NCBI GenBank assembly: GCA_013368315.1
Contig: JAACJM010000081.1
Coordinates: 62,001-126,000 of the forward strand
Direction: 5' to 3'
Source of the DNA: Tetrapyrgos nigripes
Lineage: Eukaryota; Basidiomycota; Agaricomycetes; Agaricales; Campanellaceae
Length of the DNA stretch: 64,000 bases
The notes below the pieces were generated by a model, which was not told where the DNA came from, searched no databases, and saw nothing but the letters and a program-made list of their open reading frames with translations. The translations under genes were made by a program, and so were the position numbers. This document shows, in pieces, positions 10,109-21,199 of the stretch. Each line of letters opens with the position of its first letter. The stretch's first letter is position 1.

Positions 10109-12328
10109 ATGTCTTTCACTGCGAAATGGACTGACACAGAAGGCCTCAACACTCTGAAGCAAATAATTTCACGCCGAGTCCCTCAATGGCCAAACGGTCT
10201 TCGTGACTTTCAATTAGAGAACATACCTCGCGTTTTGGATGGAGAAAATCTTCTGGTCTTTACGGCAACTGGGGACGGGAAATCAAGCTTCTACGACGTT
10301 CCTGTTCTAGTCCATATGGAGCTAGCAGCAAACCCGCAGCTCTATGCACCTTTTCCTATCCGAGAAACCCCCGTCGCCATTGTTGTTACTCCAACAAAAG
10401 GTCTAGCTAATAGTATTGTAAGTCCTGGATACTCGAGACGCGTATATCTGATGGAAAACTTGCATACTAGATTCTTGAAGCTCGGGGCTTCGGTCTGTCT
10501 GGCCTCTCGTATTGTCATGAAACGCTTGTCAAGTACTCGGCTCAAGATCTCCCCGGACTCATTTGCAAGTGCACGGAATGGCAAATTATATGCGTCGATC
10601 CGGAGCATTTAGCAACGAAGGAGTGGGCAAGGATCCTTCAAAACGAAACATTCCTCAAAAATCTGGTTCTTTTCTGCGTTGAAGAAGCACACCTTATTCG
10701 ATCTTGGTCACCCAATTTCCGTCCTCAGTTTGAGTTTATTGGAGCTACTGCTCGAGGCTTCATTCCTGAGCATGTCTCCATTGTTGCTCTCACCGCTACT
10801 TGTGCTCCAGGGCCACATACACTCGCAATCAGTCAATCCCTTGGAATGTTCGGGTCATCCTATCACCTTATACGTCGCTCCAATGAGCGTATCAACATGC
10901 AGCTAATCGTCGATCCTCTCAAGCGCGAGAAAGCTGTACCCAAATTTGCCAAGATCCTCGATTATCTCCGAGACGGACGTAAAACAGTCATCCATGTCAA
11001 GACGATCCCAGATGCATATGATATCTACGAATTCCTTTGGAGACACATTCCTCCGGGTATCAACCGTCTACGCCGTATGCGGATGTACCATTCTCTTTGT
11101 ACCGACGACTATAACCGCAATACCTTCGAACGTATCGACAACGATCCCCTGCTTCAAGTTGTCATCGTAACTGTCGCATTTATGGTCGGTATCAACTGTA
11201 AACGGCTCCTGGACAGCATTTCGTACAACTTTCCCTTGACGATTGATGATTTCATGCAAATGATGGGACGGGCTGGACGAGCAGAAGACGTTACTTGTCG
11301 AGGTATTGCAATAGTGCCCGAAAAGCTGGTCCAACAGGCAAAAGATTTTATGCACAGTGAGTACTTCTTGAATGTTTTAATCCCAGTTAAGGATGACATC
11401 CTGTCAATTAGCATATCTCGAAATTCAACCAAGGGCCTCAAAGACAGCTATCAAGAACAAATCACGAAAGAAGAAAGAAGACAGCGAGGAGATGGATATG
11501 GGGAAGGCATCATTTCTAGCGGAAGAGATCTGCTTAACTGGAAACATTAACGATCACTTCAGTAATCCACCAGTTGAGACGTCACGTCTTGATTGCAGGG
11601 AAGCTGACTGCAAGGTGTATTGCGCTCTATGTGCAAAACGATATAGTATTTCATACACGTTCAAAGCTTCTGACTCCGAGTCCTCCTTCCCTTGGCTTCC
11701 CTTGATCATTCTTTCCCCATTAAAATCCACCACTCCATGTAAATCGAAAACTTCGTTGGGCAAAGCAGAACGCTTGAAGATGCGTAACTGGCTTGAAGCA
11801 TTTCGTCAATTGGTCCACAGCGAGTTTGAGCCCTTCACACCCATTTTATCACATTATCCCATTGCTTGGTTCCTCTCTGATGCAATCATCGATGACGTGC
11901 TGGACAACTTTCTCAAGATCAAAGTACTCGAAGATTTGCATGTATTGCTGGAACGACACGCTTGGAAGTACATAGAAGCGAAAGGTGATATGCTTCTTCG
12001 CCTTATTATTGACTTTCAGGAGAAGATATACGAATGGAGAAGTGAAGACGCTGAGGCAAAGACAAAGAATCGACCAAAGAAGCAAGTATCAAAGGGTAGC
12101 AGGAAAAAGAAGCAGATAGTAGAGTCAGATTCGGAGCCAGAGATGGAGTACGAGAGTGGATTATCTGGAGAAGAGAATCAAGATATGGAGGAAGGACTTA
12201 TGGCTATTCCCATCACCATTCAACCTATCCCATCAAATTCTACTCGTCCTCGCAAACCACGCAAGCCACTTCAAACCATGAATGAAGTTGCCGCTGAATA
12301 TGGTCCCATTAGAACAAAACGTCGATAG
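10109..12328 (+). CDS. RecQ-like superfamily 2 DNA helicase (transposon-borne)
   Basis: Three exons, 10109-10417, 10471-11356 and 11412-12328, with introns of 53 nt (GTAAGT to CTAG) and 55 nt (GTGAGT to TTAG), join in frame to 703 residues ending at TAG. Helicase motifs appear in order: a Q-like FQLENIP near residue 34, Walker A ATGDGKSS at 53-60, motif Ia VVTPTKG near 90, a Walker B variant VEEAH at 173-177, motif III ALTAT at 209-213, motif V VIVTVAFMVGIN near 334-345 and motif VI QMMGRAGR at 366-373. After the core come a Cys-rich patch (CREADCKVYCALC) and a basic/acidic tail with a KKKQIVESDSEPE stretch. The product probably unwinds DNA by ATP hydrolysis, perhaps during transposition. A host RecQ or telomere-linked helicase is the alternative, but the inverted repeats and DUF6589 neighbour favour a mobile-element gene. 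No lesion is visible. Confidence 0.85.
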
Positions 12329-12356
12329 GTAACTATTTAATTATTACGTTGTATTT

Positions 12357-15300
12357 CTAATCTGACCACCTTTCTTCATCTTCCTCACTAAGTAACAGTT
12401 CTTCATCCATGTCCTCGTCCATTGCATCGGAACCCTCGCTGTCTCTATCCTCCACCGGTAAGTCTGCAACCTCGGCACTGCTATCATCATCTCCTGATTC
12501 ATCGTCCTCTGAAGAACTAAAATCTAAACTCAACTGTGTACTCTCGTTCTCACTATTGACTATATCCCCAAGGTCATTGCCAGTACTTTCCACACCAATT
12601 GTCGCAGAAGGATCTGTCATCGTCATATCTTCTGTCTCTGCGCCAACTCGTCTTTTCTCCTTTTCGATAGCCTCGATAAATTTTGCTCTCGACGCCGTCT
12701 TACGCTTGAATTCGTCAAGCTTTCCTCCTGTCCCAAGACGCTTGTATCCTTCACTGAATAAATCCATTGCAATGTTACCAGAATAAGATCGACCTGCCCG
12801 AAAAGAGTGTAATTCGGACACTTTGATAGATGAGAGAAGAGCCTGGATCTCGGGGCGCATGTTCGGAGATGTATGCGTTGACTTCCGGTGTTTTTGAATC
12901 CTGTCTCGAAATTGTGGTCGATATTGATCAAGTTACGGATATTGGGAGCGATGATGTTTCGGTAATAAGGGCCATCAAATTCACCACCCGCTTTGGGGAC
13001 CATCTCTTGCATTTTGCCGTTGTTGTGCTCTTGCATGATATCTTGTTCTTTGAAGCGAAGGCCAAATTTGACAAGATAGTTGTTGAGTATAGTCTTTCGT
13101 AGAGCAGGTGATGACTCATACTCGAGAAGACAGTGGAGTTCGAGTAGATATGAGGCATACTGCTGGTGTGTTGAGCCGGAGAACATGAAGATCCAACTCT
13201 GTGAGAAACGTTAGGCAAATATTAATTCAAATCAATAAGTACTTAAGTACTTACCTTTAACTGCTCGAGAACCCTGCCCGTATCACCGTCCCTAATTGCA
13301 TACTCTAGCAGAAGCCATGAGCCAAATTGCGTTTTAAAAAGGATGGAGTTAGCGAGGCTACGATCCCCATCAAAATCATCTCCATCCTTAGGACCTCCAT
13401 CATCCGACATTTGCTCTGTTGATGGGGAAGGGATTGTCTGAGAAGTCCATGGGGTGCCTGTTCTGATCTTCAGGATCGGATTTTTGATTTCTTGCTGGTG
13501 TTGTGAGGATAGGACACGCTCGTATGCACCAAGAGACATGTATCGACGAATAATGATATCTGCGTGGACGAGGAGATTTTCAAGGGTAGGAAGCGTGTTT
13601 ACTGCTTTAAGACTATGGAAATGTTGGTGTAGATCTTCAACGTCAAGCAAAATCCTAGATAATAGTAAAGACGACTAAGCAAAAATTCATCAATGTAGAG
13701 ATTACACCTTACCTCCAGCAATCAAGAACTTGCGCAACCCAAATCATGGTCAATCCGTCTACGGCTGGGTAATGATCAGCGTGTTTGAGGTTTGCTGGTC
13801 GGCTCAAGCCCGCAACAGTGTAAAGTTTGGAAAGGGATGAAGGATCTGACGATGTCCGTGGTCCAAAGAAGTTTGAAAGAACAGCCTTGATGATCGTGTC
13901 CTTGGCGTGCCACAGCTCAGGTGTCGCAATCTTGTTTCGTAGTGTTAGCCGGTTACTGAATGCTGTAGGTGCAAGATACTTTTGAAGCCGTAGTATCGTC
14001 GCAAAAGATGCACCATCACCACCGATCCATTCCAAAAGATCATCCGCTGTAAATCCAACCTGTCCATCAAAGTCCTGGATTGTACGATGCATGCCTTGAG
14101 ATTCAAGCTCCTTCTCACTGTTTGTGCCAAGTGGCTGGTCTCGAGTTTGACAATTTGGCTTTATCCGGTTGATAGCAATAGGATGCGAGCGGAAGCGTTC
14201 AAAAATGGGAAGAAGGAGGTGCTTGAGTTCTTGAATTTCATTAGCTAATGTTTTCACGACATAAAGCTTGAGGCTTTCGTGGTGGTGGGACCAGTCGATG
14301 CTTTCAAATATGGAATCAACAGTCATCGAGGATCGCTGGTTGGCAACAACACGTTGAAGGTGGTCTGCGAGATTGAAAGCACCTGGCTCAACATCTTCCA
14401 GCTCGAGAGATGTTCCTGCAGTACCACACTTCATCTTCTTTACCCGAAGAAGACCTCCTTCATAGACATTCTCGTATCTCTGGATATTATCCAATACGTA
14501 CGTCTTCTTCACCTCTCCCCTTGCAGTTGCTTCTGCAGTAGACTTCTGCAACTTCTCCATTGAATCCTGAGTCATTGAACTCAGCGCCCTATGAGCGGTG
14601 CAATCAGACGTCGTGAAACCCATCACAGAGCTCAACCGCTTCTCATCTATGTGTGCTTGAGTGCCGAATTGGTGAATTGCGTAAGGAAGGGAAAGATAAC
14701 CATTTGCGAGCTGGTTATGGGATGTAATAAGAGGATTTAGAGATGCAAGGATGTGCTGAATTAAAGCCGTTAGTTGGCTCACAGTTCAAAGCTCAAAAAC
14801 TCGTACTCACAATGTATGCCGGTCTATTCTTATGCTCAACAGGGACTCCAGATTTCCGAGGGAGAGCAAGGTATTTAAAAAAAGAGTAGAGGAATGGGGT
14901 ACGTCGTTCGAATGTATTAGCAGATCGTTCTGGACTGAAGGAATTTATATCTTCCCAAGTTATTGTAGCTGTTGGCATGCGAGCAGGTGCGTCTTCAGGG
15001 TGCGACGGATCTGTTTTTGTGAGTGTAGAAATGTCTTGGTGAGCCTTGGCTGCACATAACTGCGCCGCCCAAGCAGATATTGCCACACGAGCATAGGGAA
15101 TGGTAGTTGGATCAACATCGAGAGAGAAGGAGTTTGTACGGTGTTGACGAGCTCGGTAGCTTGGGAAGCTGTTGCGATGGCTAAAAATGCGCTTCACAAC
15201 ACAAATAGGTTTGATTTTATTACGTCCTTGAAGGAAGCGTGTCATAGATTTGCGATGGAAAGGCTGACGATGGTCTTTGTCGCGTGTCTTTGTGCGGGAC

Positions 15301-15818
15301 CAGAATAGATAGGACAAGAACGCGCCTATGGACCCGAAATCCTTGCATATGGTCTGAAGATGTGTATCTATACACTTGAGCTGGGACTGGAGGTGTTCCT
15401 CTGGGGTAAGTTTAGGCTTTTTAGGCTGAGGATGTCGAGGAGGAGGAGGAGGAGGTGGCGGTGGTAATTTCCAGGCTTCAGCGAATAGAGTAGACCTAGA
15501 CTCGGAAGAGCATGAGAACGGACTACCAAGACTAGGTAAATTAGGTAGATATTCGTCAACTAATATCGTTGGAGTATCAGGAAAGCTGTCATCAGATACC
15601 AGTGATGGCGTGCTGACAGGCGTGGAAGTACTGATATGGGATGCAGATGGGGATAATGTTGAGTTCGGATTTGAGGATCTAGCTGGGTTAGATGAAGGGT
15701 ATGGATGGAAACGGTAGTCCGAGGCATTCGACGGCGTTGAAGGGATTTTAGGAGCTGCATCAGCCCCGCTGAGCCATTTCTTCGTTGTTTTGCGATGCCT
15801 TCTTGTTTCTTTAGACAT
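12357..15818 (-). CDS. DUF6589-like protein, putative transposase (one frame break)
   Basis: Exons on the minus strand are 15818-14811, 14755-13713, 13654-13255 and 13198-12357. The three introns (55, 58 and 56 nt, all GT-AG) join in phase. The predicted protein is about 1,097 residues: a Ser/Pro-rich N-terminus with a poly-Pro run, a central conserved region and an acidic C-terminal tail. Blocks I associate with DUF6589 are WIGGDGASF (Asp near 583), a WHAKD segment, IMQEHNNG (Glu near 874), and HTSPNMRPEI followed by LHSFRAGRSY. Asp/Glu in these blocks could be catalytic residues of an RNase H-like transposase; this is inference. In exon 4 the frame must move by -1 at an A5 run (12891-12895) to reach the conserved C-terminal part, so this copy is either inactive, mis-sequenced or frameshifted during translation. 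Confidence 0.7.
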
Positions 15819-15941
15819 ATTACGACTTCTAGTATATGATACGACTCAGAGCATTGAGGTTTGAGGCCAGCGTTGAGAGGAATTGACGCGTATGAGCAGA
15901 AGGTCGCGAAGAGATATGGAAAGGGGCCGTGTGACCGCGAC

Positions 15942-15970
15942 TTAGCTTACCTAACTTTTTCTGGCGCGGC
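15942..15970 (-). repeat. Right terminal inverted repeat of the helicase/DUF6589 element
   Basis: Reverse complement of the left repeat with two mismatches, 152 bp upstream of the DUF6589 start codon. Confidence 0.85.
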
Positions 15971-16226
15971 TCAACCCTATAACTAAATTCCAGACTACAT
16001 ATAGACACACGCCTAGTGTACTACTGTCTATATCGTCAGTCTGGATCCTCGAGACTAATATCAGACGCACCATATATTGGCGAGAAAACACCCCGCCCAG
16101 GTAACCATATCCCTGCACCGTGATGTATCAATACCGAAGAAAACAGTCGTCCAACAGATATCAACTGACCCAACGCAGTCTCAAGCCTTTCTTTGGTTCA
16201 AGCGGTCCATCACCAGCTATAGACCA

Positions 16227-16726
16227 TAGTGATGTGCGGGCCAGGCTTGGGCTCAAAGCCTGGGCTCGGGCTGGGCTTTGTAGGGCTTGGGCTCAGACTA
16301 GGATTATGTCATCGCCAAGTCATCGCTCAAAAAGTCGCGATCGAAGTGTTGGATAAGTCTGAAGTTAAGTTTGTATTATAGACAAAGTGAACTACTGACC
16401 TACATTAAGCATTTACTGACCCAAAACCAACATTATTGGTGCCCACAAGTAGTGGATAAAAGCTGGGGATGACCCAGGAAGATGGTTAGATTCTGAGAAA
16501 CTGTAAAGTTGTGCGAGAACTTGATGAGAATGCCTGCAAAAAAAATTTTCAACTATTTATTGACAATTTTGATTGGTCAGTAACAGGTCACTAAGTGTCG
16601 CTGAAAGCCCAGGCCTGCGCTTCGGGCTCAGGGCTTTCAGAAATCAAGCCTGAGCCCTCAGGCCCTCAAGCCCTCCTCAAAGGCCGGGCTGGGCTCGGGC
16701 TTCAAGCCCAAGCCCGCACATCACTA
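16227..16726. mobile_element. hAT MITE (family A copy 1), 500 bp, 8-bp target duplication
   Basis: The ends are TAGTGATGTGCGGGC and its reverse complement. Flanks are ATAGACCA (16219-16226) and ATAGACCG (16727-16734), one mismatch in 8. Both ends are packed with GGGCTTG/CAAGCCC-type words, and the middle is AT-rich. It is the same family, in opposite orientation, as 54017-54492, sharing the ends, subterminal words and an internal block around TAGTGACCTGTTACTG. The open frame at 16595-16867 lies mostly within it and is not a credible gene. Confidence 0.85.
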
Positions 16727-16734
16727 ATAGACCG

Positions 16735-18169
16735 TATGTTTTATGTTGTAGTCGTAGGTCTTGACGAGGATAGGGTTCTATGGGTCCATATTAAAACCGA
16801 GTTCGGCTGCTTTGGAGAGCACCATGGTCGACGTAGAGGTCAAAACACGCCGCACTATTGGATCTAAATAAAGCTGTCCAACGTCTTCACAGACTACATT
16901 GACATATGGGCATGTTCACGGTAGATGCCTATAACATCGGTGTTGTGTGTGTAGGATGGTCTGGTGGTTGGATGGTGAGCATAATGCGAGGATTGAGTGA
17001 GCCAGGACATTTGTGATTGGGTAGTGACCCATGCGCGCAGACTCGTCCTCTCCATATGCCGTGGATTGTCGTTTGTCTATCGGTCTAGATTCTTGAAGAG
17101 CAATGATATAGAGTTGACAATAGAAGGGGAGAAGGGGAGAAAGAGAGAGTTATCTCGACTTACCTATTGTGCTGAGGTTCCTCTCTTCCCTTTCTAGTAT
17201 TTCAAAAAAGTCAGATGTACAGCTCAATTTGATTCATAGGCTCTTCTTATTTTAAGTGGACTATAAATTATAATTTTCTGATTGGGACATTACTAAGTGG
17301 GATTATGCCCAGTCTAAATGATTTGATTCACAGCCCAGTGAGTATTGATAGGGCTTGTAAACATAAAAGATGTTCTCCAAGTAGCTCCTAATAGAAAGCT
17401 ACCTATCAATGTGCTAAGCTATCCTGAAGTACCTGTTGAGTACCTGTGTACCTTAAGCATACCCACAGGGGTATCTGCAGATTTATAATGTCCGCTGTCT
17501 GTTGAGCCTCCCAGAGACCAATTTCTTATTCTTTAGTGCTGCCATTTCCCAAACACTCCTTTCATTGAAATGCTTGTGCAGTGTAGAACTGTGCCATTAC
17601 AACTTTGAGCCTTTCAGCAAAACTATCTTTCTGCTAAAGAAGTTCTCAAAGTATCATGAGCATACAAGAATACATGACTCAAAGCCTGTAGGTGTAATAA
17701 TATCATTCCCCATGTATGTAAATCCCATTCTCTTTCATTTATCAAAGTCCTTTTATCAATAAACTGGATTTCTGGAGTACTAGTGCTTGGCCCTTCATGG
17801 AAAGCACTGCCAAAGAAACTGCTGGGAGAAACAAAGTACATTAAGTATGGTAGGTTACTGATTCATCTTTGGGCTTGTTTCACTGCTCATCATGGCAAGC
17901 TTTGTTACAAATAAATCTGCAGTCCTATACTTGGCAGGAGTGTTAAATGTAATGAGTGAGAGCTTAGCCCATAGCTAATTCATCACATAAAGTATCTTGG
18001 AAATCTACCTCAATTTGTGAAAATCTGTGAAAATCTGCAGCACACTGATTTAGACAATTTTGTAGCCCTCAGAATCGTACACAGGATCCTGCAGGAATAT
18101 GCAAAGATACATCAGAGTAGCTTGCTCATCGCTATGTACATCAAGGACCCCACTAAATGGCACCTCAAT
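16735..18169. other. No recognisable gene; one dispersed repeat at its right end
   Basis: No convincing frame or splice pattern. A short minus-strand frame around 16740-16830 is interrupted by a stop. The segment from about 17920 belongs to a repeat also present near 59830-60050. Confidence 0.35.
17920..18100 (+). repeat. Dispersed repeat, copy 1
   Basis: The stretch containing GGCAGGAGTGTTAAATGTAA, then CTTAGCCCATAGCTA and TCTTGGAAATCTAC, recurs in the opposite orientation around 59850-60050 with the same order of blocks. It lies immediately upstream of the LINE and may be its 5' leader or an older insertion. Confidence 0.6.
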
Positions 18170-18205
18170 CAATGAAAGGCCTTCATTGCATTCACCTTCA
18201 CAACC

Positions 18206-18802
18206 ATGAGACTGCAAACCATGCCATCCGACATGGACTTTTCATCAATGGGACACACATTGAATTCCACAAGGAGATACAAGACCCACTATGGTGTATG
18301 TGATGCCATGGCTGGGGTCATTGCAAAGAGATGTGATGTGGAATGCAGAGACCATCGTCCCACCCAGCAGTGCTTAGCCCCGGATGAGGCGAAGCATTGC
18401 GTCAATTGTGACATGGATGGACATAGGGCTGCTGAGTGCACCTGCCCAGCCTTTGTATGCAAGCTGGAGCAAAGGAAGGCCAGGGACCCTGAGGCGAGGT
18501 ATTGATTTTATGTTACTGAAGACCCAGACACCTGAGTGCAAGATGACATGCCTGTTCATGAGGACTTTGATGGAGCCTGGAAAGACACAGTGTGGGTTCA
18601 GTATAATGATAGCTGGCATATGGTCAGGCCTGGAGGGGGCAAGGGCCATCTCGCAGGTGGTAAACCAGGTGATGGAGGGAATAGGCAACCACCAGTTGCC
18701 ACTAGACCAAAGGCCGGAGCTGCTGGTGGATCTGGAGGTATGATTCAAACAGTTCTCAACTTCCCTTCCTCTTCTTGTTCTCATTCTTCTTCTGTGGCCT
18801 GA
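18206..18802 (+). pseudogene. LINE ORF1 (gag-like) remnant with CCHC knuckle
   Basis: Frame 18206-18505 encodes a segment ending in CVNCDMDGHRAAEC, a CX2CX4HX4C zinc knuckle, preceded by further Cys/His residues (CRDHRP). It continues with a frame change into a Gly/Pro-rich segment ending at a stop near 18802. Such proteins bind the element RNA. Stops and frame changes show it is not functional. Confidence 0.6.
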
Positions 18803-18869
18803 GGAGCACATCATAATGCTCCAGAATGGCATAGGGGTGGATGGGGGTTGCAAGACCCTACAATCTCTC

Positions 18870-19841
18870 AATATGAATGATGTCTAACATGAACTTGAGA
18901 GACAGTTCAACATATTGCAGCTCAATGTGGACAAGTTGCAGGAGGTCCAGCATGACTTGCTAAAGGGTGCTGGTTCTGACTTTGATGTCATAGCCATCCA
19001 GGAGCCGTCTATAGACTTTCTTGGACAATCATGAGGGCTGTCACACTTTTGGGCAGTATACCCTACCAACCACCATGATGGTGGCCCTCATTCCTGTTCT
19101 CTTTTCTTCATTCATACCTGTTTAAATACTAACACCTGGGCAGCTCTCCTTATCGAGCATCTGGACATCACCATTGTGCAGTTTACTGGAGATTTTGGGA
19201 TCTCAAGGGTCATCAACATCTACAATGCCTGTGAAAATGACAATGTCCTGGTCTGTTTAGACCAGTGGCATCACATGGAAGTTACATGGGAGGTACAAAA
19301 AGGTCCTCTACATACTCTATGGCTGGGTGACTTTAATCATCATAGCCCAATGTGGGATGAGGAATGGAACCATCACCTGTGTGTGGAACCCAATCTTGAT
19401 GCAGTGCAATGGCTGATTGAGCTCACTGCAAAATGCGAGCTCAACATGTTCCTTCCTCCCTTCATTCCCACTATACAGCACAAGGCTACTGGGAACTATA
19501 CCTGAGTTGACAATGTGTTTGGTTCTGACAATCTGAGAGAACAACTCATCTATTGTAATACTGACATTGACAAACATGGCCTAGCCCATGACCACATACC
19601 CATAGTAACCACTCTCAACATATCAGTGGACAACACTGTACTGAGGGAAAGATGGAACTGGAGCAAGGTAGATTGGGAGAAGTTTAGGAAAAGGCTGTTA
19701 GAGGAGTTGAAGAAGATTGCTGAGCCTAGGGAGTTGGAGACAGTAGAAGAATTTTGGAATGCGCTGAAAGGATTTGATGAGGCAGTGGTATGGATGGTTG
19801 AGGCAATGGTATTGAAGAAGAAGCCATGCCCTCAACAGTGA
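18870..19841 (+). pseudogene. LINE AP-endonuclease domain remnant
   Basis: The joined frames contain landmarks of the exonuclease III-like endonuclease that nicks target DNA: LQLN near the start, DVIAIQEPS, LWLGDFNHH and HGLAHDHIPI. Stop codons near 18880, 19032 and 19503 break it. The following acidic/Trp-rich stretch (VEEFWNALKGFDEAV) is the usual linker towards reverse transcriptase. Confidence 0.7.
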
Positions 19842-19849
19842 AGATGGTG

Positions 19850-21195
19850 GAATGATACTCTGGAGACCATGCAACAGCAAGCTCAGAGCCTAGGTGCCAA
19901 ATTGTACAAGAAAGGTTTTGACTCTGAACACACAGTCCATAAAGAATGCCAACACATGCAAAAAACCTACTCAGCAGAAATCAGGAGAGTGAAAGTGAAG
20001 ATGTGGTTAGAGTATCTGTACTATGTGGGATATTGGGAAGTTGGTGGAGAGGAACCTAGTGATGGGACAAGAGGACAGATTCCATGAGAATGGGAAGGAG
20101 AAGTTGGTGATGGAGAATGAGGAGAAGGGGAAGGTCTTTTGGGAAGCTTTCTTTCCACTGCTGCATACCCTCAGCCAGCCTGGAAGTTTGTGCTGCCCTC
20201 CAACTGCCAAATCTCCCATGCCATCACCAGGATGAAGAATGGCAAGGCAACCAGGCCTGGTACAATACCCAACAACTTGTTCAAGGCCACCAAGGACATC
20301 ATTGTCCCATACCTGGGACCCATCCATCATGCTACCACAACCTCAAGGTCTACCCTGAGGACTGGTCCTTGAGGAAACTTGGTAAACAAGATTACAGACA
20401 GGCTGGAGCGTGGTGACCATTGTCCTCTCCAATGGTCATGGATAACTGGCCAACAGTTGCACAGTGGACGACATCATCAAGCATGTGGAGATTCTTGGTC
20501 TTCCAGCTCTACAATTTGGTGCTCAGCCAGGACACAACACTACCAACTCTATTCATCTTCTGGTCAACTGCATTAAGGCACTTTGGAGGAAAGGATATGT
20601 GGTCACAGCCTTGTTCATGGATGTGAAAGGGGTATTCCTGAGTGTGGATCTAGACATGCTCTATCATGAGCTGAGGATGGTGGGAGCACCAGTGGAGTTA
20701 GTGGATTGGTTACAGCACTGGTATGTGAATTGTTGTATGACTCTTGTCTTTGACAATTTTCAGTCTCTGGAGCTCATGGTGAATGGGGGTGAGGACCAAG
20801 GTGACCCATTCTCAGTAGTCAGATACATTCTCTATGCAGCAGGGCTGCTTGGGCTGATTGACAAGTTGGCTTTATAGATAATGTGGCAGTGATTTTGTGT
20901 AGTAAGAGCAGTTGGGGTCCATGATGATGAGGCACAGAGGGGTTCTGGAGTGGGCAAAGGAACATAATTGCATGTTTGGGATTGACAAGTTCAAGGCAGT
21001 GGAGCTTACGAGGAAGAAGACAGGGTTGAGAGACAAGGAGGGATGACCTGAACTGGTGCAATCAGAGGGTTTTGCAAAACTTTTAGGTGTTTTTGTGGAT
21101 TCTCAGCTGTGGTGGAAACAATAGCATACAACATCAGTCAGGAAGGGTCAAGGATGGTTGGTGCAGTTTTGACAGCTATCCAAGGTAAAGGATGG
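19850..21195 (+). pseudogene. LINE reverse transcriptase remnant (5' part)
   Basis: The frame at 20464-20877 carries QPGHNTTNSIHLL, ALFMDVKGVFLSVDLDML (motif A, with its Asp) and GEDQGDPFSV (motif B, a QGDP block). The catalytic YADD box is degraded to a FIDNVA-like sequence just downstream near 20873. Multiple stops occur. The region breaks off near 21195 where LTR-like repeats begin. Confidence 0.7.
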
Positions 21196-21199
21196 CATT

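Larger units (their letters stand above)
9914..15970. mobile_element. 6.06-kb DNA transposon carrying a RecQ-like helicase and a DUF6589 protein (AcademH-like)
   Basis: A 29-bp inverted repeat with two mismatches bounds the unit (9914-9942 and 15942-15970). Inside are exactly two genes, convergent, with stop codons 28 bp apart and starts 195 and 152 bp from the element ends. The plus-strand gene is a superfamily 2 helicase of RecQ type; the minus-strand gene is DUF6589-like with candidate acidic residues in conserved-looking blocks. A helicase beside a transposase-like protein between inverted repeats resembles the AcademH lineage of Academ DNA transposons known from animals and fungi. That link is from memory and untested. 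I could not settle the target duplication; CTCAA occurs at 9902-9906 and overlaps the right end at 15970-15974, but does not align with the repeat boundaries. Confidence 0.7.

Noticed and set aside
10109..12328. Subtelomeric telomere-linked RecQ helicase
   Set aside because: No telomeric repeats were noticed, the gene lies inside terminal inverted repeats, and it is paired with a DUF6589 gene.
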